Shown: positions 1-11,029, numbered from the stretch's first letter. The stretch is DNA of 64,000 bases from Adenophora triphylla var. japonica (GCA_022495995.1 JAFEMH010001358.1:423016-487015); one strand, 5' to 3'. Numbers and translations: made by a program. Notes: generated from the sequence alone by a model not told the origin.

Positions 1-182
1 GGAATATCAACTACTCAAGATCATATATTTGAAATTATCATATTTGTTAATCAAGATTATATGTTTCTTGTTATAATAAGTTGGAAAACAAACAATGATT
101 ACATATAAGATTGAACCAACATCATACAATATCATATAACCTACCACATTTATTTATAATTAATTTTTATTTTATTATATGA

Positions 183-393
183 TGTGTCGTGTTTAAATAC
201 ACGACATTTACTAATACATTTCGTATGAACAATACACGAAATAAATCAGGGTGTATCTCGTGTATTGTTCATACGAGATAATTACCAGAAACAAAGACTA
301 TATCGTGTGTGTATACACGATATGTACCATAGTATCTCGTGTATATACACACGAGATACACCCTGAAGCCCTACATAAAACACGATATACACG
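183..393. repeat. Palindrome array A, upstream of the MULE transposase gene
   Basis: Five to six imperfect palindromes of about 22-27 bp are built on a TCGTGT half-site, a short variable spacer, and ACACGA. The arms extend to TATCTCGTGT or CATTTCGTAT. Two neighbours at about 219-244 and 257-283 have cores that are reverse complements of each other (CGTATGAACAATACACG and its complement). The array ends about 120 bp before the transposase start codon, where promoter or transposase-binding sites would be expected. Confidence 0.8.
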
Positions 394-511
394 CAGACAA
401 CGGCCCAACAGAGAACTGCCCGTACGCATGCGACACCATTGTCCAAGTCTTAACGCCCATAAATTTATACCCATTATTTTCATTAATTCTCAAATCATCT
501 AACACCATAGT

Positions 512-3500
512 ATGGATTCTCCACAACATTCTCCAAGTTTTTATGATCATATTGATCTTGAGCTTGTGGAATATATTTTTGAAGAAGAAGGTTTGCCACC
601 AAATTCTCCACATCAAAATCAAAATCCAAGCAGCAATGAAGTAAGTTTTTAAAGTTATATTTGGTGTTTTGATCAAAATCGCAATAAAAATCCAATGTTG
701 AAACGAAATTGTTTTTCAAGATTGGATTTTTAAATACTGATATTACTCTATTTCGTGTGAGATTATACGAGTTTTATGCTGTTTGTCGTGTTTTTCTACA
801 CGAGTTATGGTGTATTACCTCGTATTATGTTACACGAGATAAATGCATTTAAGTCGTGTAAAGTTACACGAAATGTTCAAGGAACATCTCGTATAATGTT
901 ACACGAAATGTCATACAGCCTGTTGTTTATTGTGCAATTTTCTAATTGATGGTAATACAATTTGTAGGGACCGGATGTCAGTGATCAATTCGATACATCC
1001 CTATTATTTTCAAATAGGGATGATCTTGTTAAACACGTACGGGATATCGCGGCCCGTCAAAATATAACCCTTTCTATAGGAGATTCGAGGAAGACAAGTG
1101 GCAAGATCCTAGGCTACGCGAAGATTGTATGCCATTTTGGTGGCAAGTATAGGTCCGGAAAAACTAAAGATGTGAGGTTGACTAGTACGAAGAAGATTGG
1201 GTGCAATTTTGAAATTCGGACCAAAGATAGGGGTGATGGGGTATGGGGTTACGTTGTGAAGCATGGTTCTCATAATCACGACTTTCCAACGTATCCCGAA
1301 GGTCATCCGTTGGGTAAATTGACTAGTTCTAAATATGAGGAGGTGTGTAGCGCAAGTCAGTCTTCGGTGCGTCCAAATAACATTCTAACAATGTTAAAGA
1401 GGAAGGATGAGAAGAACGTGAGTACTCCGAAACACGTCCACAATGCCCTCACAAAATGCAAGTCACAAGAACGACAAGGGAGATCCTCGCTTCAACAGTT
1501 CATAAAAGCACTCGAGGATAAGCAATATACCTTCTTCATGAGGAAAGCTAACGAGAGTGACATGATCGGTGACATATTCTTCTCTCACCCACGAGCATCG
1601 GATATGCTTAACATTTTTCCATATGTAGTACAAGGTAAATTTTTGATTTTTTTGAATCTGTTTTTTGACTCTGTTTTCCACAAGTCGTATGCATTTTTTT
1701 TGAATTGCAATTTTATTCATTTCTAACTTTATTTCTCTATAAATGATACAAGGTGACTGCACTTACAACACCAACTGCTATGGAATGGCATTACTTGAGA
1801 TTATAGGATTTACTTCAACGGGGAAGAATTTCACAATTGCATATGCGTTCCTCCAAAATGAGAAGGCGAGAATTACACGTGGGCACTCAAGAATTTGCAA
1901 AGTCTTTTTCATACTCCCCACATGCCAACTGTTTTCTTAACTGATCGTGACTTGGCTTTCATTAATGCTGTCCAAATGGTATTTCCCGAGACCGCACACC
2001 ATTTGTGTCGAAGGCATATCGAAGTCAATGTTAAAAAGAGAGCGTTGGCTAAAACTGGTAGCAATGAGTTTGCACTATCATTCATGAGGAGATTTAATAA
2101 AGCAATATCAGCCGCTACTAGCGAAGAGTGGGACACCCGTTGGCAATTGTTTTGCGATCATTACAGATCTTATCCTGATTTATTGACCTACCTTTCGCGA
2201 GACTTGGATTGCTCCATACTCTACGAATATTTTGTCGATGCACACAGATCAGTTACTGCACTTCGGAACCCACACCACAAACAGGGATGAGAGTGAGCAT
2301 AACAGGTTGAAGAAGGCCTTGGGGAGTGCTTCTTCTACTTTTGACACATTATTCAAAAAGGCTCATGAGATTATGGAAATCCAAATAACAACAATCAAAG
2401 CTACTATGGAGCAATCAAAGAGTAGAATTCCAAATGATATGAATACATGTGATTTGTATCACGACATATTGGGGCGAGTGTCAAAGGCAGCTTTGGACAT
2501 CATCAAAGAAGAGCGGAGTCGTTGTGGTGATAATGTCATGGATCCTTCAGGCTGTGGGCGTTACCTGAGGCGAACACATGGACTTCCATGTAGTCACGAG
2601 ATTGCATGCAAACAAAACTCTGGGGGCCGGATTGAGTTGTCCTCGATTCATGATTTTTGGAAGAAGTTGGACATTGAAGTAGAATCTTTGTCACTGGACC
2701 CGATTTTGAAGATGTGTTGAATGAAGCTGCACCTGGACCGGTAAAGAGAAGGTTATTTCAAACGATAAATGAAGGGCTACATCCACAAATCGGAGATGCT
2801 TCTGAGCCGGATCATATTTCAAAGGCAAATAAACCCCGGACCACCAGTTGTAGAGTACTATCAGATTGGGAGCGTACCGACATACATTTTGGAGTCCCCA
2901 CTACACCACCCTCCACTAGCAAACAGTCTAGATCTTCATTTATTGCATCAACCCAATCAGGTTTGATGTCGCGGGAGTCACCAAATTCGAAATCAGCTTC
3001 AAACACTACACCATCTAGCCCTACCACTCCTACATCTCTTCCACCACTAGCTGCTTCAGGTCGTGGGAGAGGTCGAGGTCGAGGTCGGGGACGGGGACGG
3101 GGTCGTGGAAATGGACAAGTCAATGATATACATACTTCTGTGCATAGGATGTTGCTTACCCCTCTCATTGTCCCATTTATTGATGGCTTCACAGATGTGA
3201 TGGGTGATGGAAATTGTGGATATAGAGCAGTAGCAGCGCAAATATACGGAACAGAGGAGATGTGGCAAAGAGTGCGCTCAGATTGTGCCAAGGAGCTGCT
3301 TCATCGCCGCGAGCTTTATGAGAGAGTTATGCCTTGGAGAGATATGGACGAGCTCTATAGTCGCATTACTCACTATGGCTCCCCATGTTCGGAATATTAT
3401 TGGTTGATACTCCCAGAGATAGGGCACATCATAGCCACGGTGTATAATGTGGTGTTTGTCTCGTACTCGCAAACCGCTGGCTTCACATGCCTACCAAAGG

Positions 3501-3810
3501 ATCGTACCACAAGAAATGTGACCACCCACGCACACTTGTGTTGGGACATGTGGGAAACCATTTTATATTGGTATGATACTTTAATTCGTTATATTTAACT
3601 ATCTTATAATTTCTAAATTTGTTATATTTGACTATTTTATTACTTTTGCAGCTGCACATGTCCGATAGTGATTATCCGATACCATCAGTAGCACTATATT
3701 GGGGGGAGCAACGTCATCCAAGCGCAAGTAACCTGATCATGCCATACAGAACTTGGATAGAAACATTCAACCGACTCTCAATTTTGGCGAATGAAGGAAA
3801 TAGGCCATAG
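512..3810 (+). pseudogene. MULE transposase fused to an OTU-type cysteine protease domain (decayed)
   Basis: This encodes a Mutator-family transposase of the FAR1/FHY3 type. Proposed exons are 512-640, 968-1634, 1753-3570 and 3652-3810; the first three junctions keep GT-AG and frame. Exon 2 carries a FAR1-like zinc-binding region (Cys in CHFGGKYR, Cys in KKIGCNF, then HNH, about residues 98-148). Exon 3 begins the transposase core (DCTYNT), and TDRDLAF and HHLCRRH follow. A SWIM-like finger lies near 2546-2600 (THGLPCSHEIA), with the usual second Cys read as Arg. After an Arg-Gly repeat (3058-3115) comes an OTU domain with DGNCGYRA (catalytic Cys codon 3215-3217), and its His-containing end is in the last exon (LHMSDSDYP). 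Frame breaks lie near 1866, 2238 and 2700, and the last junction is out of phase. The protease may act on ubiquitin-like conjugates, but that is inference. Confidence 0.8.
749..912. repeat. Palindrome array B, inside intron 1 of the MULE transposase gene
   Basis: About five palindromes of the same type as array A (TCGTGT or TCGTAT, 6-7 variable bases, ACACGA) fill most of the first intron (641-967). The arms are more degenerate than in arrays D and E. Confidence 0.75.
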
Positions 3811-3966
3811 TTTATGTGTATAGCGTATTGATTATTTTTTGTATGAAGTTTTGGGACGGATATAGTATTTTAAAATTGGATCACTTGATGTAGTACTTAA
3901 ATTATAGTTTTGATGTATGGATACATCAGTTTGTTTGTTTCGATTCTGTTTTTTCATTCCAGAGAC

Positions 3967-4173
3967 CATCTCGTGTTCTTATACACGAGATGGAACATCA
4001 TAACTCGTATAAATATACACGATGTATTTCATTTATGTCGTATGAACATTACATGAAATACACTAACTACCCAGTAATGTATCTCGTGTGTGTTCATACG
4101 AGATGAAATAAAAAATGTCGTGTGTATATATACGAGATGAGTCAAACCATCTCGTGTATAAGCACACGAGATG
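3967..4173. repeat. Palindrome array C, between the convergent genes of the MULE
   Basis: Six palindromes with CATCTCGTGT / ACACGAGATG arms and variable centres lie between the transposase stop (3810) and the PMD stop (4420). The rest of this intergenic stretch is AT-rich. From about 4210 to 4400 it contains short repeats of a motif resembling AAATTTACAAACCAAAA. Confidence 0.8.
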
Positions 4174-6015
4174 GTAGTCTGAGGGCATCTTATCCTGAAA
4201 CACAAACTGAAACAAACTGATTCCAATATTTACAAACCAAAATGAACATATCCCAAACATATTCCAAAACATAAACAACCAAAATTTACAAATCCAAAAC
4301 GAACATATCCGAAATATAAACATTTTATCCAAAATTTACAAACCAAAACGAACATATCCGAAATACAAACATTGTATCCAAAATTTACAAACCAACATAA
4401 ACAACCAAAATGAACATAATCATGAACCGTCTCCGTATAGATCAATGGCCCGTCTAATCTTATCTTTGACCTCCGCGGATAAACTGTCATCCGTGAGCAG
4501 CGAAAGTAGTATGCCTCGTGCCTCTACAACCCTAGGCGGTGGTGGAACGTTAACTAGGGCATCATGATTCGGATTAGTAATCTGAACATGAGTCCTAGCC
4601 AGGAACCACTGCATATACGTGGAAGTAACAGGATCAGATGCGCTCACGGACGGCCCCCATCTACGCACTGGATCGAAACTCCCCAAGCCGTCCTCTAACC
4701 AATCCTCCCATACCTCATCACGCGCTTCATAGGACTTCTTGTACCCATTTTGACCTGCTATCAATGAACAATTTTGGCCGCAAGATATGGGGTCTCTGGG
4801 GAGTTTCTGGTTGGATCCCAAGCGGCGTGTAACACGGTCGGGCATATACGCCTCCGTGATATCACGGAAGCGTATAACCCCACGAAAGTATGAGGCCGGC
4901 AAAAGCGCCTGCAGGGTGGTACCGTAGGGAGTCCAACAAACCTAAAAATGAATTTGTTAGACACCGTCAACAGAAATAATAAATTATAACAATTTGTAAA
5001 TCTTTAAATATAACTAACTCACCCTATCAACCGTCATCGTGTCCAGGGTATACCGGAACTTCAATAGATGGGGCATGTCCCTTCCGCCGTATCGGTGCAT
5101 TGCCCATCTACGAGCCCTCGGCTGGCCCTCCGTCCATAACGGGTCAATATCTCTCCGGAAAATCGGAAAGTGCTCGTATATCCAGGCCTGCAAATGTATG
5201 AAATAAATGAGTTAACAATGTTATAACCGTAAATACATGTTGTAATTATTAAATGATTGTTAAATATTACCTCTAAAAGACTCAAACAACCACCGATCTG
5301 CTTGCATCCGTATCTAGATGCCTTCCCCAACTCCAGGTATAGATATGCCAACGCAGTTGTCCCCCAGGATAGAGCCCCCACTCTGTCAATATCCACGCAC
5401 AATGAAAGGTAGTCTGAGGGCATCTTATCCTGAGTCTTGTCCACGAACAGCGTGGAGCCGAGGAGGAACATGATGTACGTAGAAGCACGCTCATCGTCAG
5501 TCATGTCGGAAGGGGACTCAAAGGACCGGCGGAGGCCATCTAAAGAGTAGGTCGTGCCCTTCCGACATGTCTCTGCGTGCCACGATACGGGCTACGTCAG
5601 GCTCTGGATCCGCCTTCGCAACAGGGCCACCTAAACAGCTGATACCTACAAATTGAAAATGAAATAATTAATAAAATTGATAAAATTTATGAAATTGATA
5701 AAATTTATGTAATTTATAAAAAATAGACAACAAACTAGAATATACCTAGGATATGAGTGACGTCATGCATAGTGATCGTCATCTCCCCCCACGGCATGTG
5801 GAAGGTATTAGTCTCGGTAGACCACCGTTCCTGGCTTGCCGTTAGGAGCGCCATGCTAAGCCGGCGAATGGTAGCATCATGTAGGAAATGGAGGCCGGTA
5901 CCACGAACACGAGCCCACCAAGCTCTATCATCCTCCGGTAAAGAAGCATGCGAGAACACGCGATTCCAAACAAAACATTATAATTAATACTCCCTCTGTT
6001 TCAAGAACCAGATGA

Positions 6016-6222
6016 CATTTCGTGTGGAAATACTCGAAATGTTGGTGATAATTTCGTGTATAAATACATGAGAAACCTCACCACATATCGTGTATTAGAG
6101 CACGAAATGTAAACTGATGAATCAATTTACATTTCGTGTCCTAATATACGAAATGTGGAAAGTATCTCGTGTACTACAACACGAAATGGTCTCCAACATT
6201 TCGTGTATTGGCACACGAAATG
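6016..6222. repeat. Palindrome array D, inside an intron of the PMD gene
   Basis: Six 26 bp palindromes have arms CATTTCGTGT and ACACGAAATG around six variable bases. The array lies in the intron between PMD exons 2 and 3. It is nearly a copy of array E: even the spacer text between palindromes (for example ACTGATGAATCAATTTAC) and the flanking TCAAGAACCAG are shared, so one array arose by duplicating the other. Confidence 0.9.
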
Positions 6223-6819
6223 TCAACTGATTCTTGAAATGTTTTGCAAATGGCTATTTAATAAACAAATCATATACTTACTTATCTAGAATCTGTTGCC
6301 TCGTTTGGCGCTTCAACACCGGCTCACAAGTAGCGTTCTCCCATATCTTACGGGCTCGATGATGACCAAACCCGTACAACAAATCAACCTCCTCCGGGCC
6401 TCCACCGGGGTTACTCTTAAGCTGCCACTCGTCATCCTTAGCCCCTTTCCCCTTTCTTGCCCGTGCCTCCCGCCTTTTGCGAGGCCTCACAGATACACTC
6501 TCCTCCACCTCCTCCTCCTCCTCCTCATCCTCCTCCTCATCATCATCATCATCACTAGATAACTGTGCCTCACGCACAGATGCACCTCGGGAACGAGTGC
6601 GAGAAGATGAATCCTCACTAGAATATGTACCCTCACTATCCGTCTCTTCATCCACAGGCTGCTCAATCACGACATTCTTGTCGTGAATCTTTTTGCTTCG
6701 TTTATCTGCCTTAGCTGCAGCTGCCTCCTCAGCCTTCCTCTTTCTATTAGAGGCCGTTGCAGGTTTACGTCCCTACAAAAAATTAAATAAGAGACAATTA
6801 ATTTTCAAGAACCAGTTGA

Positions 6820-7108
6820 CATTTCGTGTGGAAATACCCGAAATGTTGGTGATCATTTCGTGTATAAAGACACGAGAAACCTCACCACATATCGTGTATT
6901 AGAGCACGAAATGCAAACTGATGAATCAATTTACATTTCGTGTCCTAATATACGAAATGTGGAAGTATCTCGTGTACTATAACACGAAATGGTCACCAAC
7001 ATTTCGTGTATTGGCACACGAAATGTAAACTGATGAATCAGTTTACATTTCGTGTGCCATTACACGAAATGTTGGTGACCATTCGTATGTGTTCATACGA
7101 AACACACG
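6820..7108. repeat. Palindrome array E, inside intron 1 of the PMD gene
   Basis: Eight palindromes of about 26 bp lie between PMD exon 1 (ending 7298) and exon 2 (starting 6772). The best copies have perfect 10 bp arms (CATTTCGTGT and ACACGAAATG) and six-base centres that differ from copy to copy (for example CCTAAT, ATTGGC, GCCATT). The first six correspond to array D, and two more extend it towards the 5' end of the gene. Confidence 0.9.
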
Positions 7109-7432
7109 CCGACAATTTCAAATTTTAGGCACACGAATTCGTATCCGATTCAAACAAAAAACCCAAATTTATGTTACGAAATCGCAATTAGAACCATTTA
7201 GGATAGGTTTAAACAACATTAAGCATTATATAATCGGTTTTAGGCATAAATTTGTTGTTGGGTTTTCAAATTTAAAATCTAGGTTAAAAAGAATTACTTT
7301 TGGAGCGGCGGAAGGAGAGGCGGACTTTCCACCGGTTTTAGGGAGGTTTGTCTTCATTTTTTCCGACGGTGGTGGTCGGCGGCGTTCGTCGAGTGAGAGA
7401 GAGAAGAGAGAGCCCGTTGGTTTCTTAGGTTT

Positions 7433-7458
7433 TGAGAGAGAGAGAGAGAGAGAGAGAG
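7433..7458 (+). repeat. (GA)n microsatellite near the PMD 5' end
   Basis: About 13 GA units lie some 75 bp upstream of the proposed PMD start codon. On the gene's strand this is a CT run, common in plant 5' leaders. The sequence from 7459 to 7716 holds nothing I recognise. Confidence 0.85.
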
Positions 7459-7716
7459 CACAGAACAGACGTTTGAAATGGGGGAGGGAAGGGATTTTTT
7501 TTTTAAAGTATATATATGAGGGTATTTTGGTCATTTGCACGTGCCTTGTAAATTCCATGCCTTGTATATAGTACTACCCGTCATTAGCTTGCAATTGTTC
7601 GAGTGCACAAAAATTTTAGTGTCACGATTTTTCATGGAACCAACATGAAAGTTGTATGACGTTATTTTTTGATCCCGATATCATATACTATGAAATTTGT
7701 TAACGGGTATGGTTAA

Positions 7717-7902
7717 TCTATAGTATAAATGAGGGAAGGGGGTGAACAGTACTATGAATAGTTTCATTGGCCGAAATTCTCATTTGCCCTTAAAAAAAAT
7801 TAAAATTAAATTTTGCCAAAAAAAAAAAAAATCGTGTCCTCAGACACGGGCTTAATTAAAAAAAATAAAAAATAACGTGTCCCGGACACAGGCTTATTCT
7901 AG
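7717..7902 (+). mobile_element. Short non-autonomous Helitron (186 bp)
   Basis: It begins with TCTATAGTATAAATG after an A. It ends with a GC-rich hairpin (CGTGTCCCGGACAC) followed by GGCTTATTCTAG and a T, the Helitron pattern of a 5' TC, a 3' hairpin plus CTRR, and insertion between A and T. A second hairpin-like copy (CGTGTCCTCAGACACGGG) lies just upstream of the terminal one. It shares its 5' end and the CATTTGCCC region with the Helitron at 14696, so the two belong to one family. Confidence 0.85.
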
Positions 7903-7940
7903 TATAATAATAATTGAGAATCACATGGACAACATACTAA

Positions 7941-9547
7941 GACCATATCCAATAAGGTAGTTGAGGAGGGGTTGAATGGGGGCTCAACTAGTTGAGTGTG
8001 TGCAATAAGGGGTTGAGAGGGGGGTGGTTGAAGGGGAGGGGTTGAGAGTTTCCAACATGGTTGAAGAAAAAAATGGGGGACCCGACTTCGCCACGCGTCA
8101 GCCTCGTATTGGACCGAATTCGGCGCATGGCCTACACGCCCAGACAAGGCACGTTATGCTTTTTTTTTCCTACAATTGACACATGGCGAGCATTGATTGG
8201 TTCCCCATATTTTTAGAATTTATCTTCAACCTAGATTTTCGAGCTCAATTATTTTACAGCTTTTTTTTTTCTTTTGCGAAAATTCTGAAAAAAAAATTCT
8301 CTAAAATGATATAACTTTCTTTTAATTTGTACACCAAAAAAAAAACTTCTCTTTTCTCTCAACCACTCATTTTCTTATAAATAACACTCTCTTCTTTCAT
8401 TCTTCCTACATCAAACACATTCTTCTTTCCTTCTTCCTACATCAAACACTCTCTCCTTTCCTTCCTTCTACATCAATTGATCCATTTGGCATGCCTTTTT
8501 TGGATGTCCGGGAACATTAAACGATATAAATGTTCTGGATCGATCGCCAGTTTTCGATGATCTTAAAGCAGGAAATACTCCACGAGTTGTGAATGAACGT
8601 CAGTATAATATGACATATTATCTTGCTGACGGTATCTACCCCTCTTATCCGACATTCGTCAAATCCGTTAAACTTCCTCAAAGTGAAGAAGACAAGTTAT
8701 TTGCAAAATACCAGGAGGCATATCGGAAGGATATAGAACAGGCATTTGGAGTGCTCCAAGCTCGATTTAAAATCATTGGAGAACCAACTCGAATGTGGCA
8801 GATAGAGGACTTGGCTATGATCATGAGAGCATGTATTATATTACATAATATGATCGTTGAGGATGAACGTGGTACGCATTCTCAAAATTGGCTTAACTAT
8901 CAGGATCAGCCCGGGGCAAATGGGTCTAGTACACAACAACCATTCTCAACTGAGGTATTACCAGTGTTTGAAAATCATGTACGTACTAGATCAGATTTGC
9001 GTGATCAAATGGCTCATAAACAATTACAGAACGATCTAGTCAAACACATATGGGCAAAGTTCGCAAATCAGTGATTTTTAAATTTTATTGTACTGTGAGT
9101 CGAGTCTATGTATCGTATGCTTTTTTGTTTTTCATCATTTGTGGAACGAGCTAAGTTTATTGTAACTTTTCTTATTTTTATTAAAATTAAAATATTCTCG
9201 TATTTATTTAATTGCTTCGAAAAAAAATTAATTAAGTGTGAATTAAAAAAAAATTAAAAAAATCTCGAATTTATAAATAAAAATATTAATAATTTATTTT
9301 TTAATAATAAATTATTATTATTTTTATTATTTTTTTAATTATAAAATTAAATATTGTAAATAAAATAAAAAGTGGTGGGGTATAGAATGATGAGTTGGGA
9401 GGAGTTGAATTTTAAACTAAACTAGCTTATTATGGGGGTGTAGTTGAGAAAGTAGTTGAATGATTAAGTGGATGGAGAGAGAAGATGAGATGTCATGATA
9501 TTAGGATAGTTGAATGTTTTTTGGTAATTGGCTTATTGGACATGGTC
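7941..9547 (+). mobile_element. PIF/Harbinger element, internally deleted, TAA target duplication
   Basis: The ends are inverted repeats (GACCATATCCAATAAG on the left and CTTATTGGACATGGTC on the right) flanked by TAA at 7938-7940 and 9548-9550, typical of PIF/Harbinger/Tourist. The element carries only the 3' half of a transposase. It shares its terminal sequences and the 3' coding end with the copy at 16501, so both derive from the same parent. The part from 9075 to 9547 is a very AT-rich 3' region. Confidence 0.9.
8510..9074 (+). pseudogene. PIF/Harbinger transposase, C-terminal part (DDE superfamily)
   Basis: This is the C-terminal half of a plant Harbinger-type transposase. The frame runs from about 8510 (GTLNDINVLDRSPVF) through YYLADGIYPSYPTFV and DIEQAFGVLQARFKII to a stop at 9074. 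The conserved GTLNDINVLD block and the EQAFGVLQ block with the third acidic residue are present. The N-terminal part with the first catalytic Asp and the DNA-binding region is missing, so it cannot be active. The frame is open from 8589 to the stop, suggesting a recent deletion. It continues through IMRACIILHNMIVEDE, the usual end of the domain, plus a tail shared with the 17 kb copy. Confidence 0.85.
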
Positions 9548-9550
9548 TAA

Positions 9551-9880
9551 GCTAGTGTTTAGGGGACAGACTAGGGTCCTAACCTCCTTTTTCTATCATT
9601 TCGTTAATCTTTTCGATTCAAAATAATTGTTGTTTTTAAATTTTTCAATAGTTTTAAGAAAAAACAATTATTAATACACTTTAGTGATTTAGTGAAGAAA
9701 CTACTCATTTTCACTTATTTATTATTTCTCTCTCTCTCTCTCTCTCTCTCTATTATTTCACCCAATAAAACAATTACTTCAATATCCAAGTTTCAATGTA
9801 GAGATAAATATGGAAATTTAATGTTCTCAAATCAAACGCGACAATTGTTTGAGATCAAAATTTTGATAAAAATGACAATT
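9551..9880. other. Spacer with a (CT)n run
   Basis: AT-rich sequence with a CT microsatellite at about 9728-9751. I see no gene or element end between the Harbinger element and the LTR that starts at 9881. Confidence 0.6.
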
Positions 9881-10679
9881 TGAACGATATAAACTTAAGT
9901 ACGAATATGGGTTGGTCCGGGTAAGGCCCAAGAGGATTGGGCCCTAAAACATAATTCATCAAGACTCAGCTACAAGGGAAGACCTGAGCTTCCTCGTCTC
10001 TCTCTGTCTCGGCATTACCTGGTCCGACCAAAGCCATAGCAGGTGCAATTATCAAGGCCCAAATCAAGGGTTGAGGAGACTCCCCTCCAAGACCGAGATG
10101 CCCTCCCTTGGCGACGAGGAGACCTCCTCGGCTATCTTATCACAGCACCTCGGCTATACACCAGGAATTGGGTGTCCCCCATTCCTTCATACTTCCTCCC
10201 CGGCTCATCATAAACTAATCAAAGTGACGATGACGAGGAGGGACCTCCCCTACGTATGTACAGATTTTCAGCATGTACAGTCCTAATCAAACAAGGACAC
10301 TAAGCAGTTATAATCTTATCAAGATTGTAACCACCTCCTATATTAGTTCAAGACAAATAAGGAATCTCCAACGGATATAATCTTCTTAGGATTTATATCT
10401 TATCTCTTTACAGTTCAAGTTCAACATGCATTCTACATATCCATCACTATAAATACAAGTCATTTTTTTCCATATTTTGGTACGTGATCTCTTTGACTCG
10501 AAGCTCTGTCAATTTGATTTCTCTATACTCAAACCGTGAACTTACTCTCACGCCAAAAGGCCTTCACCGGTGAAGCCCCGGCTTAGTTTACGTTTCTTGT
10601 CTTATTTTCAGGCTATTCAATCGCCGGAGTACAACCTATCGCTTGTATTTTGGCTGATTCGATCTTTTTGGCTGCATCA
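9881..10679 (+). mobile_element. LTR of a Ty3/Gypsy (Tat-like) element, forward orientation
   Basis: It starts TGAACG and ends GCTGCATCA, like the complete Gypsy LTRs at 40302 and 52292. It also shares the block TCTGTCAATTTGATTTCTCTA, the text CCGTGAACTTACTCTCACGCC and GGCTTAGTTTACGT. CCTCGGC motifs recur in its first half. It is followed at once by a primer binding site, so it acted as a 5' LTR. No matching 3' LTR is present in the window. Confidence 0.8.
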
Positions 10680-10703
10680 GTTTGGTTCCGTTGCCGAGAA
10701 TCG
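10680..10703 (+). other. Retroelement primer binding site, tRNA-Asp-like
   Basis: TTGGTTCCGTTGCCGAGAAT is close to the complement of the tRNA-Asp 3' end (TGGCGCCGTTGCCGGGGATC). Use of tRNA-Asp fits the Athila/Tat group. The leader continues to about 11025, where it is joined to an oppositely oriented gag. Confidence 0.7.
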
Positions 10704-11029
10704 AGTCAAAGACCCATTGTTTAGGCTGAAAATCCACTCGCCTGAAGCTCTATTTTCGATCGAAAGTTTCTTGTTTTTGGTCGGAAATTGCACTGTTTCG
10801 TTTTTTATTTGTTTTGTTGTGGACGGATTCTGCTGTCTTCGCCTGGAAAATTCATGTCTGGCCGAAAATCTGGTGTTTGAACGTTCGCAGTTGAATTCTG
10901 TTTGTGGCGAGTAAAACCTGTTTTATATTTGGCCAGAAAATCGTTGTTTTGGCCGGAATTGTTGTTTTGCCAGATTTCGTTGACTGGAATAAATTGTTCC
11001 TTTGGAAAAGTTGGGCCGTTTTCTGTTGT

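Larger units (their letters stand above)
4420..7357 (-). pseudogene. Plant mobile domain (PMD, MAIN-like) protein of the MULE, with one frameshift
   Basis: This resembles the PMD family found in plant transposons and in host MAIN/MAIL proteins. Proposed exons on the minus strand are 7357-7298, 6772-6282, about 5970-5746, 5645-5271, 5187-5023 and 4941-4420. The first two exons join in phase and give a basic start, a Lys/Arg-rich stretch, a Ser/Asp/Glu-rich acidic run (about 6510-6570) and a second basic cluster, suggesting a nuclear protein. PMD hallmarks follow: WGEMTITMHDVTHILG, then STYIMFLLGSTLF, then LSWGTTALAYLYLELGKAS and KQIGGCL, then the DPLWTEGQPRARRW region. One frame break lies near 5570-5590, because the frame entering exon 4 stops before the conserved ERAS block. 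I could not find a clean 3' splice site for exon 3. Its function in transposition is unknown. Confidence 0.75.
1..7560. mobile_element. Mutator-like element (MULE) with convergent transposase-OTU and PMD genes
   Basis: The region holds a FAR1/MULE transposase gene reading right and a plant mobile domain gene reading left, with their 3' ends about 600 bp apart. Five arrays of related palindromes are spread through it and occur nowhere else in the window, so I treat them as part of one element. No terminal inverted repeat or 9 bp target duplication could be found. The left end may lie outside the window, and the right end is placed loosely after the 5' side of the PMD gene. The first 180 bases are AT-rich with no recognisable feature. 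Both genes contain frameshifts, so this copy is probably not autonomous. Confidence 0.7.

Noticed and set aside
2812..3291. Minus-strand frame with Arg-Pro repeats
   Set aside because: It is antisense to the Arg-Gly repeat and OTU region of the transposase gene.
183..7108. The palindrome arrays as a CRISPR array
   Set aside because: The repeats are imperfect palindromes with six-base centres in plant transposon introns; there are no spacers of CRISPR length and no cas genes.
7089..7571. A 160-codon plus-strand frame rich in Arg/Glu
   Set aside because: It overlaps the PMD 5' end and the (GA)n run; its composition is explained by the repeat.
9692..9883. Short frame with a hydrophobic, signal-like start
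   Set aside because: The hydrophobic run is the (CT)n repeat read as Leu-Ser, with no other support.
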